Shown here piece by piece: positions 8,801-16,464 of a DNA stretch of 64,000 nt. The DNA is taken from assembly GCA_032358255.1 (NCBI GenBank), contig JAULBX010000002.1:310001-374000 (forward strand), read 5' to 3'. This DNA comes from Heterotrichella gracilis (taxonomy: Eukaryota; Sar; Xanthophyceae; Tribonematales; Xanthonemataceae). Made by a program: the position numbers and the translations under genes. Numbering within the stretch: the first letter of the stretch is position 1; each line of letters begins with the position of its first letter. Under the pieces are notes generated by a model. That model was not told where the DNA came from, searched no databases, and worked only from the letters and a program-made list of their open reading frames with translations.

Positions 8801-11441
8801 CAAGTGCACCACCGGCAACCGTTCCTGTTGGTGTTGTCCAAACAAAATTATATAAAGGGGTACCTCCTAATACACTTCCGGCGAGTGTACCATTACATGC
8901 ATTAAAACAACTGATGGACGTAGTAGCGATAGACGGTGTTAAAGGATTAGGTTGTTGAATATTTATAGCAAATGTTTGCGAGCAAACACCAGAGCCAATA
9001 GTTAAAGTATAAATACCAGCACATAAATTTGTATAAGGAGGTGCAGTAAAAATTGTTGCTGTTGCAGAAGCTAACGTAAAGCTAAATGGTCCGGGAGGAC
9101 CCGACGGAGCAGCATTTATTGATCCATTACATGCTGCATTACAAGTTACACTTGCTGAAGTAATATTTGGTGTAACACTGGCAGGTTGCGCAATTGTAAC
9201 TACAGTAGAAGTTGGACAAAGAGATGCATCTTTGATAGAAACAGTATAATTTCCAACACATAAATTGGTATACGGAGAGGCCGTAAATACTGTTGCAGTT
9301 GAAGATGCTAAAGTAAATGTAAAGGGCGCGCCATTTCCACCGGATGGCGTAGCAGTAATTGATCCATTACATAACCCAAAACAAGTTATACTTTGAGTTA
9401 CTGCAGTAATACTTAATGCTGGTGGTGCTATCAAATTTACAACAGCAGTACCTGTACATAAAGAAGGAGCTTGAGCTATAATAGTATAAGATCCTGCGCA
9501 AACGTTGTTCCATGGCGGCAATGTTGTAAGAGTAGCAGTTGCCGACATTAACGTAAAAGTAAATGGTCCCGGTGGACCTGTAGCCACCGCAGTAATTGTA
9601 CCATTACAACCAGTGTTACACGATACGTTTGAGAAAGTTGGCGTAACAGTTATTGGTGGTGGCGAGGTAATTGTAAATACCGGTGAAGGCGCAAAAAGAC
9701 AATTGTTTGCATCTCTTATCGTAACGGTTTGCGTGCCGGCGCATAAATTAGTAATAGAAGAAGCGTTTACAGTTGGTCCGGGACTCCAGGTATAATTATA
9801 TATTGGACCTGTTCCACCTGTTACCAAAACAGAAGCCGTTCCATTACATAAACCACCACATGTAACGTTCGTTTGGGTTGGCGTTACGGTCATTGCTGTT
9901 GGTTGCGTAATATTAAAGTTTGAAGTTATTGTACAACTTTTAGTATCAGTAATTGTATAAGAAATTATACCGGGACATAAATTTATTAACGACGCTGAGC
10001 CTGCGGCTGGCACGGTGAAAGTACCGCCAGGACTAAAATTCACAGTATACCCAGCCGTTCCATTTGTTGGAGACAATGAAATAGAACCGTTACATGCTGC
10101 ATTACAAGTAACACTAGCTGTGATAGAAGTTGAGCTTAATGCAGCCGGTTGACTTAAACTGGATGTAAATGTACGCGTACAGCCTTTAGTATCAACAATA
10201 ACAAATGTATTTATGCCTGCGCAAAGATTTGTAAAAGTGTTGATGCCGGAAGGAACCGCAAAAGAGTTAGCCGGCACGCCATTTAAAGTAACAGTATATG
10301 GCGGAACACTACCACTGATATTTCCTGTAATTGAACCATTACAAAAACCAAAACAAGTTGGCTGAACAAAAGTAAATGGAACAAAATTGATAGCAGATAC
10401 TCCGGGAATTGCAACTGCGTTTGAAAATGCTAAAGGCACGGCTCCTGAAAAAACGGTCACATCGTAAAAATCGGCGCAAGAGCACATGTTGCTGATTGTG
10501 TAAGAGCCTGGTCCAGGCACTACATTAAGCGTAGGCAATGCGCAAGATAAATTATTCCAGGTAAGTGTATAAGGACCAGGTGCACAACTAACATCAATAT
10601 TTAAAACTAACTTACCATCGCAAACACCCGAGCACGAAATACCAACTGATGAAAGGGTTGCATTACAAACAGCGTTAGCCGAGCTGCTTGCGTTTATAAT
10701 TTTATAGTCGTTTCCAAAATTTACCGAGGGATCTATTTTATATTTTGAAGGTTCTGTTTGCTTCGCTTTTATTAAAAATTTTTCTGAAATAAAATGTGTG
10801 TTATTTCCAATTTCAATAACGTCTTTCACGTCTATCTTTCCGTTTTTAACGTCAAAATTTACTGAATTTGTATTTGAGAAAAAGTTTCCGGTTTTAATTA
10901 ATGAAGAATTAATTTTATAATTTCCTGAAGTAAAATTTAAAGAGTTTGCATTATCAATATTTATATTCTTTAAATTCCAGTTACCATTTACAAATTCAAC
11001 ATCTCCCTCATAAGCATCCTGATTAAAATTTACATTTTTGTATTGCGTAGAAGCGGAGCTGAATTTTAATTTAGAGTTAGTCTTAAAATTTACATTATGG
11101 GTCAACACAAAATCGCCACCAATATTTATTTCGGTAAATTTTGTGCCTGTAACCGTATATTTAACAAAATTATTGTTGAATTTCAGCGATTTACAAAAAT
11201 TTACACCAACAAAGGTTATAACAGGGTTAACGTAATTAGCCGAAGAATTATCATCAAAAACAACATCATTATTTGCAGAAGGAATGATATTTGAAGCGGA
11301 TCCACCAGAAGTTAAACTCCAATGATTTTGATCATTGAAATTCCCGCTACCTCCCACCCAATAAAGGGTTTGCGCTTTAAAAACGAGAACGGCAAAACAA
11401 CAAAACAGAAAAAGTATAGATCTTTTCTTACCCAAATACAT
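2808..11441 (-). CDS. Giant SprB-repeat surface adhesin with T9SS type B sorting domain
   Basis: A 2877-residue secreted protein. Residues 1-24 are a signal peptide, followed by LYWVGGSGNFNDQNHWS, a start common in Bacteroidota cell-surface proteins. Residues about 25-260 are a beta-rich domain. About 30 SprB-type repeats of roughly 75-80 residues follow, to about residue 2610, each with the pattern CxxxCNGS, GGTPPYTYTWS, LCAGxYTVTVTDANGC. Two Ig-like domains come next, then a gliding-motility-type C-terminal domain (IPNGFSPNGDTKNEKW to GPLTIFR). Related SprB proteins are exported by T9SS and act as mobile gliding adhesins. Whether this organism glides cannot be seen here. It shares a TAATG junction with the downstream PorP gene. 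The reading frame is intact along its 8.6 kb. Confidence 0.93.
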   Translation of the reverse strand: MYLGKKRSILFLFCCFAVLVFKAQTLYWVGGSGNFNDQNHWSLTSGGSASNIIPSANNDVVFDDNSSANYVNPVITFVGVNFCKSLKFNNNFVKYTVTGTKFTEINIGGDFVLTHNVNFKTNSKLKFSSASTQYKNVNFNQDAYEGDVEFVNGNWNLKNINIDNANSLNFTSGNYKINSSLIKTGNFFSNTNSVNFDVKNGKIDVKDVIEIGNNTHFISEKFLIKAKQTEPSKYKIDPSVNFGNDYKIINASSSANAVCNATLSSVGISCSGVCDGKLVLNIDVSCAPGPYTLTWNNLSCALPTLNVVPGPGSYTISNMCSCADFYDVTVFSGAVPLAFSNAVAIPGVSAINFVPFTFVQPTCFGFCNGSITGNISGSVPPYTVTLNGVPANSFAVPSGINTFTNLCAGINTFVIVDTKGCTRTFTSSLSQPAALSSTSITASVTCNAACNGSISLSPTNGTAGYTVNFSPGGTFTVPAAGSASLINLCPGIISYTITDTKSCTITSNFNITQPTAMTVTPTQTNVTCGGLCNGTASVLVTGGTGPIYNYTWSPGPTVNASSITNLCAGTQTVTIRDANNCLFAPSPVFTITSPPPITVTPTFSNVSCNTGCNGTITAVATGPPGPFTFTLMSATATLTTLPPWNNVCAGSYTIIAQAPSLCTGTAVVNLIAPPALSITAVTQSITCFGLCNGSITATPSGGNGAPFTFTLASSTATVFTASPYTNLCVGNYTVSIKDASLCPTSTVVTIAQPASVTPNITSASVTCNAACNGSINAAPSGPPGPFSFTLASATATIFTAPPYTNLCAGIYTLTIGSGVCSQTFAINIQQPNPLTPSIATTSISCFNACNGTLAGSVLGGTPLYNFVWTTPTGTVAGGALAGQCAGNYTFTVTDANGCTANSTATLTQPPDVTITITPTQPTCFGSCNGVLSAVVVGGTPGYTLTWSNGPVGNPNTALCAGNYTLVVVDTKGCTKSATATITSPSSITLTQNTTSTSCAGGNNGSATITAVGGVAPYSFQVGATTNTTGIFSGLSAGAYICNVTDANGCSISINFSIGSPIALSAAITGVLSSCNACTGASTVAPANGTPGYNIVWTNSLAVSVGTNVTVGGLCPGNYTATVTDSKGCVATATANVAQTVSVTVATSGSTIQCFGGLTATATANPLGGTLPYSYTWSPTAPTQTTQVATGLGAGTYTVLVADFNGCSNTATISFVNPPAIVVAPTQTNINCFGNCTGAINSNASGGTGLLTYSWSPGSITTTNLSGLCIGTYTLKVTDANGCTLTPPPFTITSQPVIAATFTTTNPSACNLNNGSICATPSGGSGGPYTFAWTPAGGVGAATSCYSSLGAGSYSLIISDGACSTTLSAILTNPTGPTLNINTQSVTCFGASTGAATVTAVGAGPFTFTWTPVVGFTTIGNVSSASGLLTGTYNIAVTNVPTGCITTQTISIAQPATSITVNSAVTNAKCFAACNGSITVAVSGGTPTYTLNWLPGPITGQGTQTVTNLCLGTYTLNVNDANLCPRQVTFNITQPTALTLTTTSSNVLCNAACNGSINVTASGGTGVSTFTWLPVGTFTGSTNQNIFNLCPGSYTVNATDANSCPSTTVVNITQPTALTKTLTIVNASCSNSCNATASLTAGGGVPTYSFSWSSGPATTPSIGGLCAGNYTGTIVDANGCTTAQGFTITAPSVFNLTLTPTNPLCNAACTGSITTVMAGAQGTVNFNWVAAGTGQNPTNLCPGNYTLTATDASGCVASGVANLVSPPALLANITSTNPSCNGNCNGIAVSIAANGTPPLSYTWTPAGPNSATLSSLCAGNYTVLVKDNNNCTDVQTFTLTNPPVLNVNTSIGPATCGATATPNGSITVIPVGGTPTYSYTWSAPIVSTSSVVSGLSAGIYTVVVTDANNCTNTVTIPVSNANGPSAAPITSSSITCFGSCTGAASINPVGIVGGTPGYTVSWIVPPSTSSVNPQINLCAGTYSAQIKDANNCLLFNSVTITQPASISILPNLTFPTCNGICNGSITLSTFGGTGPFQYTWSPGASATATLINACAATYTVNILDNNLCPSTQTLTLPGVQNMTATAATTNNICFGSCIGAASVIAVSGSPNLPITYVWSNSQTGPFTSNLCTGIYTLTATDALGCFNSFTTSITSPLQITSSSAISSPSCNMCNGSGTVTALGGTAPYTYSWTSSATSSVAANLCAGLYQVLITDNNACTQIQNINISNSNGITGQTTNIQNEICAGQCNGAATVTAIGGTNPISYSWISPAVSNSVLTNLCPGTYFLQMTDAQGCIRTTSVDINSGIQYTITPIISAPGCGANNGTINVVVSPTLAPGGYFYSWTPGPGITSSLTGIGAGNYSVTVTNTAAPGCPQTQAFAISNANGPVITFTQTNIACSGALTGSITALGTSTSTPVSYAWSNGGTLPTVSGLGAGVITLTVTSSNGCKTIKSFTLTQNQPIQLSLANVQQPKCHDDCNGAITLVPSGGTLPYSFTWSPLAVGNPQFSLCPGPSTAPIVYFATVTDAKGCSTTTSLTLNNPPFITLTPTITNSSCSSVNDGALNMGVSGGTPAFTYTWTGAAFTASTQNISNIVAGTYSLSLTDNNGCRRDTVLDVVPTVSIVALAGNDFSLCPTPSVALTGTNSFGAVSYDWYLLPNNTNTIGNTVNITTPIPNMTPGTYTFELVTTSSVAACRDTDQVVVNIYTLPVVDAGPTFTIPVFSNVTIGGSPTTSGSVSITWSPSFDLDDPSIQNPVASNTINTTYTVTIVDLVTGCTVSDTMTVFLYPLIKIPNGFSPNGDTKNEKWIIDYIEQFPENTVEIYNRWGELLYFYNNYNGQFDGKFKGKDLPVGTYYYVINLNHPAYTTPFTGPLTIFR
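3590..10650 (-). repeat. About 30 in-frame SprB repeats inside the giant adhesin gene
   Basis: Tandem coding repeats of about 225-240 bp each. The units are diverged at DNA level rather than identical, so the array is old and is unlikely to have been collapsed by assembly. By hand I count 30 units starting with a cysteine motif such as CNAACNGSI or CFGSCNG. Twenty-two units carry both a second cysteine (CxxxC or CxxC) and a third in an LCxG motif; eight lack both. The array is a protein-level repeat, not a CRISPR. Confidence 0.85.
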
Positions 11442-11562
11442 ATAATTTAACTTATTTTACGAAAATAAAGCTTAATTGGTTACTAATATACAACAAATAA
11501 CAACGTAATTAACAATCTGATTGTGCAAACTTTGATATTTGAAATTCCTAAATTTTAGATGA

Positions 11563-12123
11563 ATGAACGAAAAAGAAAAAAACTCTTGGAAAACGCTTTC
11601 CAGCGAACTAAAATTTGAAACGCCCTGGATAAAAGTTACCAAGCACGATATCCTTAATCCAGCTGGAAAGCCCGGTATATATGGTGTTGTGACTTTTAAA
11701 AATCTGGCCATAGGTGTTTTACCTATTGATAACGAGTATAACACCTGGTTGGTTGGGCAATGGCGCTATCCATTAGACAAATATAGCTGGGAAATTCCTG
11801 AGGGGGGCGGTCCGCTGGGCGAAGAGCCATTAGATTCGGCTAAACGCGAACTAAAAGAAGAAACCGGAATTATTGCAAAAAAGTACACTGAATTGGCAAG
11901 AATGCATACCAGCAACTCTGCAACTACAGAATATGCGATCCTATTTATAGCACAAGATCTTGAATTTACAGAAGCTGAGCCTGAAGAAAGTGAAGATCTG
12001 CAAATTAAAAAAGTATCTTTTAAGCAAGCGTACGATATGGTTATTAACGGCGAAATAACCGATTCGCTAAGCATGGTAGCAATTTTAAAAGCCAAAATTT
12101 TGATCGATGAAGGAAAATTATAG
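11563..12123 (+). CDS. NUDIX hydrolase, ADP-ribose pyrophosphatase-like
   Basis: A 186-residue cytoplasmic hydrolase with a complete Nudix box matching Gx5Ex7REUxEExGU: GGGPLGE, then EPLDSAKRELKEETGI. Proteins of this length with a beta-rich N-terminus (FETPWIKVTKHDILNPAGKPG) usually belong to the ADP-ribose or nucleoside-diphosphate-sugar pyrophosphatase group. They cleave the diphosphate of their substrate with divalent metal bound by the REUxEE glutamates. The exact substrate cannot be read from the box. The start is the ATG at 11563; an ATG four bases earlier is in another frame. The gene lies 121 bp from the divergent adhesin gene and 76 bp ahead of the isomerase. Confidence 0.88.
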   Translation: MNEKEKNSWKTLSSELKFETPWIKVTKHDILNPAGKPGIYGVVTFKNLAIGVLPIDNEYNTWLVGQWRYPLDKYSWEIPEGGGPLGEEPLDSAKRELKEETGIIAKKYTELARMHTSNSATTEYAILFIAQDLEFTEAEPEESEDLQIKKVSFKQAYDMVINGEITDSLSMVAILKAKILIDEGKL

Positions 12124-12199
12124 GCATTTTTATTAATTATACTTAATACGCACGCTACTAGTATTACAGATTTTATTTCTACTTTTACATTCTAATAAA

Positions 12200-13180
12200 A
12201 TGAAAGCACTGGTACAAAATTTTACAACACAATTAACGGAAGCAAAAACCATTGCCGATAAAGCAATTATTTCTTCTTCTCAAAGTATACAAAACATTGT
12301 TATTACGGGTTTAGGTGGTTCAGGCATTGGCGGCACCATCATTTCTGAGTTAATTTCAGATTCATGCGCTGTTCCAATCACAATCAATAAAGATTATTTT
12401 TTACCTGCGTTTGTAAATGCAAATACCTTACTCATCGTTTCAAGTTATTCTGGTAACACCGAAGAAACTTTAAGCGCCATGCAACAGGCTATTGCTAAAA
12501 AAGCACAAATAGCTTGTATTACAAGTGGCGGAAAAGTTTTAGAATTAGCCAAACAACATCAATTTGATTTCATTGAAATTCCGGGCGGAAATCCTCCGCG
12601 CTCGTGCATTGGCTATTCACTGGTTCAGTTAATAAAAATTTTAGTTGCAAAAGGTTTTGCCGATAAAAAATTATTTACTGATCTCGAAAACTCTATCGCG
12701 TTATTAGATAAAGAACTTATTGCCATTAAAACCGAAGCTCAAAAAATTGCCGGTAAACTGGTAAATAAAATTTGTGTGATCTATACTTTAGGCACTTGCG
12801 AAGGCGCAGTAGTTAGGTTCCGTCAACAAATAAATGAGAATAGCAAAATGTTATGCTGGCACCACGTTTTTCCGGAGATGAATCATAACGAATTGGTTGG
12901 TTGGACAACGAAGAATGACAATTTGGTGGTTGTTACTTTCCATACTTCTTTTGATTACGCGCGCACAAAAAAACGCTACGACGTGTGTAAACCCATCTTC
13001 GAAAAATATTCGGCTGGTGTTATTGATATTAACGCAAAAGGTGAAAGTAAATTAGAACAATTCTTGTACCTTATAAATATCGGTGATTGGATAAGCTGCT
13101 ATGTTGCAGAGCTAAGAGGCATCGACCCTGTTGAGGTAAATGTTATCGATCATTTAAAAAGTGAACTCGCAAAATTTTAG
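12200..13180 (+). CDS. SIS-domain bifunctional phosphoglucose/phosphomannose isomerase
   Basis: A 326-residue two-lobed SIS-domain protein. The first lobe has the phosphosugar-binding loops GLGGSGIGGT and SSYSGNTEETLSAM. The middle has GGNPPRSCIGYSL and the second lobe MNHNELVGW, which is typical of the archaeal-type bifunctional phosphoglucose/phosphomannose isomerases. These interconvert glucose-6-phosphate or mannose-6-phosphate with fructose-6-phosphate, feeding glycolysis and sugar-nucleotide synthesis. Length and motif order fit the family. lipB starts two bases after the stop, so the two genes are very likely cotranscribed although their pathways differ. Confidence 0.85.
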   Translation: MKALVQNFTTQLTEAKTIADKAIISSSQSIQNIVITGLGGSGIGGTIISELISDSCAVPITINKDYFLPAFVNANTLLIVSSYSGNTEETLSAMQQAIAKKAQIACITSGGKVLELAKQHQFDFIEIPGGNPPRSCIGYSLVQLIKILVAKGFADKKLFTDLENSIALLDKELIAIKTEAQKIAGKLVNKICVIYTLGTCEGAVVRFRQQINENSKMLCWHHVFPEMNHNELVGWTTKNDNLVVVTFHTSFDYARTKKRYDVCKPIFEKYSAGVIDINAKGESKLEQFLYLINIGDWISCYVAELRGIDPVEVNVIDHLKSELAKF

Positions 13181-13182
13181 TT

Positions 13183-13896
13183 TTGCAAAATAAAAAGATC
13201 ATATTCCGCGATCTGGGTTTAATGGATTATAAAGCTTGTTGGGAATACCAGGAAACGCTTTTTAACGAAACGGTTCAACAAAAAATTTCCAACCGCGACC
13301 TTCCACCCGAAAAACAAATTCCTACAAAAAATTATTTATTATTTGTTGAACATCCACACGTTTACACTTTGGGAAAAAGCGGGGACGAAAAAAATCTTTT
13401 ACTCAACGAAAAACAATTGAGCGAAAAAAATTCTACTTACTACAAAATAAACCGTGGTGGCGATATTACTTATCATGGTCCTGGGCAATTAGTTGCCTAC
13501 CCTATTTTAGATCTTGATAATTTTTTTACCGATATCCATAAATATTTACGTTTACTGGAAGAAACAATTATTATTACATTAAAAGAATATGGAGTCGACA
13601 GCGGACGAAGCAAAGGAGAAACTGGCGTTTGGCTGGATGAAGAAAATAAATTAAAAGCCAGAAAGATCTGTGCTATGGGCGTGCGTTGCAGCCGCTGGGT
13701 AACCATGCATGGATGGGGCTTTAACGTTAATGCCGATCTTGATTATTTTAAGAATATCATTCCTTGTGGCATTAATGATAAAGCTGTAACAAGCTTAAAT
13801 AAAGAACTTGGCCACGAAGTGGATATGAGGGAGATAAAAGAAAAGCTAAAAAAGAATTTCGCGAATTTGTTTGAAGCAGACTTTCTTATCCAATAA
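13183..13896 (+). CDS. lipB: Octanoyltransferase LipB
   Basis: A 237-residue enzyme that moves octanoate from acyl carrier protein to the lipoyl domains of 2-oxo-acid dehydrogenases and the glycine cleavage system, in the cytoplasm. It shows the family motifs in order: EHPHVYTLGKSG, the RGGDITYHGPGQLVAYP signature, the lysine-containing KARKICAMGVRCSRWVTMHG region and the catalytic cysteine in IIPCGI. The best start is a TTG at 13183, two bases after the isomerase stop; no ATG lies before the conserved RDLGLMDYKACWEYQ region. Translation may depend on coupling to the upstream gene. Confidence 0.95.
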   Translation: MQNKKIIFRDLGLMDYKACWEYQETLFNETVQQKISNRDLPPEKQIPTKNYLLFVEHPHVYTLGKSGDEKNLLLNEKQLSEKNSTYYKINRGGDITYHGPGQLVAYPILDLDNFFTDIHKYLRLLEETIIITLKEYGVDSGRSKGETGVWLDEENKLKARKICAMGVRCSRWVTMHGWGFNVNADLDYFKNIIPCGINDKAVTSLNKELGHEVDMREIKEKLKKNFANLFEADFLIQ

Positions 13897-13911
13897 TCAC
13901 ACGCAGAAACC

Positions 13912-14709
13912 TTAATACGGGCTTTGTTTCCTGATCAGTTTTGAAAATAATTTTGGAAAGAACCGCTTTATTTTAACCATTAAAATTTCTTTGCCCCCAA
14001 TATAAATTTCCTCTTTATTATTTAATATGCCTGCAATTATTTGATCGGCGCAAGCCTCAGCACTTAAAGCCTCTTCATGGCTTTCATCCATTTTATTGTG
14101 GGCCGCCCCACTGGCAGTTACGGCATTGAACGAAACGTTAGTTTTAATTTTTCCGGGACAAACGATCATCGTTTTAATGCCGAATGATTCTGTTTCCAAT
14201 CTCAACGATTCATAAAAACCATGTAACGCATGTTTTGCGGCGCTATAGGATGAACGTAGGTAAAAACCAAATTTTCCGGCAATACTGCTAATTGCAATTA
14301 TATGTCCGCTTTTTTGACGTTTCATATAAGGCAAAACTGCTTTTGTTAATGCCACATATGAAAAATAATTTACCTCCATTAACTGGCGATCGATCTCAAG
14401 CGGCGTTTCTATCGCTTCAGAGCGCTGACTGTAGCCGCCGTTATTTATTAATATATCGATGCGCCCAAATTTATTCATTATCTGGGCAGTTAAGCCCGAC
14501 GCATTTTTTGTATCGCTTAGATCAAATGGTAAGATCATCAGATCTAACTGCGGCAATTTTGTTAATGCGCCTACACGTTTTAATTCATCTTCTCTTCTCG
14601 CAGATAAAATTAATCGTGCTTCCTTCTTAGCCAGTTGCAAAGCCAACGCTTCGCCTATGCCTGAAGAAGCACCGGTAATCCATATGACTTTATCTTTGAA
14701 TGGGTTCAT
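13912..14709 (-). CDS. Short-chain dehydrogenase/reductase
   Basis: A 265-residue classical SDR with a Rossmann fold. The dinucleotide-binding glycine motif is GASSGIGEALALQLA near residue 14, the NNGG motif follows at about 90, the catalytic serine lies in ISSIAG, and the YSAAKHA active-site tyrosine and lysine are near 156-160. The region after about 225 (IYIGGKEILMVKIKRFFP) is basic and may touch the membrane, as in DltE or dehydrogenase/reductase 7-like relatives. The substrate is unknown. The ATG overlaps the stop of the heptosyltransferase gene by four bases (ATGA), placing it in the same operon as the two glycosyltransferases upstream. Confidence 0.88.
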   Translation of the reverse strand: MNPFKDKVIWITGASSGIGEALALQLAKKEARLILSARREDELKRVGALTKLPQLDLMILPFDLSDTKNASGLTAQIMNKFGRIDILINNGGYSQRSEAIETPLEIDRQLMEVNYFSYVALTKAVLPYMKRQKSGHIIAISSIAGKFGFYLRSSYSAAKHALHGFYESLRLETESFGIKTMIVCPGKIKTNVSFNAVTASGAAHNKMDESHEEALSAEACADQIIAGILNNKEEIYIGGKEILMVKIKRFFPKLFSKLIRKQSPY

Positions 14710-15689
14710 TTTTGTTCTAATAAATCTACAATTTGTTTTGGATTAATTTTACTCATACAATCACAATCTTTTCCACTTTTACAATTCACGCATGCTTTAT
14801 CAAAAACCACAAAATGTGCATATTTTCCAATAGGCATCCACCTGCCGGGATGTATTGGTCGCTTTGGAACGAACAACCCAATGGCTTTTTTATTTAAAGC
14901 TGCCGCGATATGCAAAGGACCTGTACTTGCAGCAACCAAAGCATGACAAGAATTAATAAATGCTATAAATTGCTGTAATGATAATTTTCCTGTAAGATCT
15001 GTTATGTTCTTATTCTTTAAAAATTCGGACATCAGTTTGGCTTCCGGTTCAGTGCCGCTTACAAATATTTTGTATTTGTCAGTTGGCAAAAGTGCCACTA
15101 ATTTTTCAAAATTAGTTATGCCCCACTCTATGGCGCTGCCTTTACTTTTTGGGTGAAGGATAATATTTATTTTTGTTGGATCTACCCATTTTTTAAATTC
15201 TTCATTTAAAAGAGGAACTCTTGAAAATCCATAATAACCCGAAACATCTTTTAAAGCAACAGAAGTGTTTACATTTAAAAATTCAAGTAATTTAAAATTC
15301 AATTGCGATTCGTGTAACTCGGAATTTTTTCTTGAGAGCTTAATTAATTTATTGCAGTTTAACCAGTGATAAATACGGTTAGTGGTGCCAACTCTTAAAG
15401 GAATTCCTGCTTTTTTTACCAAATGTGCAATTTCTTTTTTTGGAAATACATGCACAAAAACATCTGCAGAAAATTCTTTTAAATATGCTACTTGTTCTTG
15501 CGAAGATAATTTTTCTATTTCATCGTAATTAATAAATCCGTCTACATGTTCACTCAAAGCAATAACATCCCTGGTATAACTTCTTCCTAAAAAAAATACT
15601 TTACTGCCAGGAAAATTCTTTTTTATAAAACCCGCCATGGGCAATGTTAATACAACGTCGCCAATACTATCAGTTCTGCTAAGAACGAT
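14706..15689 (-). CDS. Glycosyltransferase family 9, heptosyltransferase-like
   Basis: Family 9 transferases add heptose or related sugars to the LPS inner core on the cytoplasmic face. The C-terminal half has the donor-binding signature ASTGPLHIAAALNKKAIGLF and GRWMPIG, and ends in a cysteine-rich CVNCKSGKDCDC segment. The conserved N-terminal motif KIVLSRTDSIGDVVLTLP is encoded in frame upstream of the first possible TTG (15644). Between the in-frame stop at 15746 and that TTG there is no ATG, GTG or TTG. The start must therefore be a rare codon such as ATC (15689 or 15716), or the start is damaged by mutation or assembly error. The coordinate given is one of these options. The gene follows the family-2 transferase and is coupled to the SDR downstream. 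Confidence 0.85.
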   Translation of the reverse strand: MVLSRTDSIGDVVLTLPMAGFIKKNFPGSKVFFLGRSYTRDVIALSEHVDGFINYDEIEKLSSQEQVAYLKEFSADVFVHVFPKKEIAHLVKKAGIPLRVGTTNRIYHWLNCNKLIKLSRKNSELHESQLNFKLLEFLNVNTSVALKDVSGYYGFSRVPLLNEEFKKWVDPTKINIILHPKSKGSAIEWGITNFEKLVALLPTDKYKIFVSGTEPEAKLMSEFLKNKNITDLTGKLSLQQFIAFINSCHALVAASTGPLHIAAALNKKAIGLFVPKRPIHPGRWMPIGKYAHFVVFDKACVNCKSGKDCDCMSKINPKQIVDLLEQK

Positions 15690-15699
15690 CTTAAAATTA

Positions 15700-16464
15700 T
15701 CAGATAGATTTTTGATTGTAAAGATCTTTAAGTTTTTTATATTTTAAGTATGTTGCGTAAGCAGAAATTCGAGAGATCAAATACCCTGCCTTTACATCCA
15801 AAAATCCAAGTTTTAAAAAATAGTGGTCGATGAATTTTGCAACGGGGTTTACAATTAACTTAAACAGTGGCGCTTTTTTTCCATTCTCAAAATACGCTTT
15901 TGCCGAAATAGTTGTAAAATATTCTACCTGCTTATAATGATCGGCTACAGAATAATAACTATAATGCAAAATATCTCCTTTTAAATGTCCTGCATTTTTA
16001 TCGCCTGCAAATAATTCATATTTATCGTGTGGATTAATTCCTGTCCATTGGCCTTTTGTTCTATTCCACAATCGCAGTTTTGCATCGGGGTACCAGCCAC
16101 AGTGTTTTACCCAATGCCCACAATAATTGGTGAGACGGTTCATATAATAACCTTCTTTTACAAAATTCTTTTTTATTTCGAGAATAGAATTTTTTAAAGT
16201 ATCATCCAGTGCTTCATCTGCATCCAATGAAAGTACATGATCGTATGAAGCATAAGTAATAGCACGGTTCTTTTGCTGTATGTGACCATCGAAAGCATGC
16301 TCAAAGAATTTTACGCCGTGCTCCTCGCAAATTACCCTGGTCTTATCTTTACTGAACGAATCCAGAACCACGATTTCGTCGGCAACTTCTTTTACAGAAA
16401 GCAAGCAACGCTCAATGTTCTTTTCTTCGTTAAAAGTAATTATAACTACCGACAATTTTATCAC
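15700..16464 (-). CDS. Glycosyltransferase family 2, LPS core type
   Basis: A 254-residue GT-A enzyme. The N-terminus SVVIITFNEEKNIERCLLSV and EIVVLDSFSKDKT, followed by the metal-binding LSLDADEAL, are the family-2 hallmarks. The middle section (LRLWNRTKGQWTGINPHDKY) and the C-terminal DHYFLKLGFLDVKAGYLI match the WaaE/KdtX-like group, which decorates the LPS core. It is the first gene of a three-gene minus-strand set with the heptosyltransferase and the SDR. Its stop lies inside the probable N-terminal coding region of the heptosyltransferase, so the two overlap or nearly abut. Confidence 0.9.
   Translation of the reverse strand: MIKLSVVIITFNEEKNIERCLLSVKEVADEIVVLDSFSKDKTRVICEEHGVKFFEHAFDGHIQQKNRAITYASYDHVLSLDADEALDDTLKNSILEIKKNFVKEGYYMNRLTNYCGHWVKHCGWYPDAKLRLWNRTKGQWTGINPHDKYELFAGDKNAGHLKGDILHYSYYSVADHYKQVEYFTTISAKAYFENGKKAPLFKLIVNPVAKFIDHYFLKLGFLDVKAGYLISRISAYATYLKYKKLKDLYNQKSI

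Noticed and set aside
5191-9795. Plus-strand open frames inside the giant adhesin (for example 5191-5442, 6952-7386, 9505-9795)
   Set aside because: They are antisense to the SprB repeats and arise because the Thr/Gly/Val-rich repeat codons lack stops on the other strand. Their products are repetitive shadows without start signals.
3590-10650. CRISPR or satellite DNA in the 7-kb repeat stretch
   Set aside because: Repeats are about 230 bp, diverged and in frame with one long protein; they encode SprB domains.
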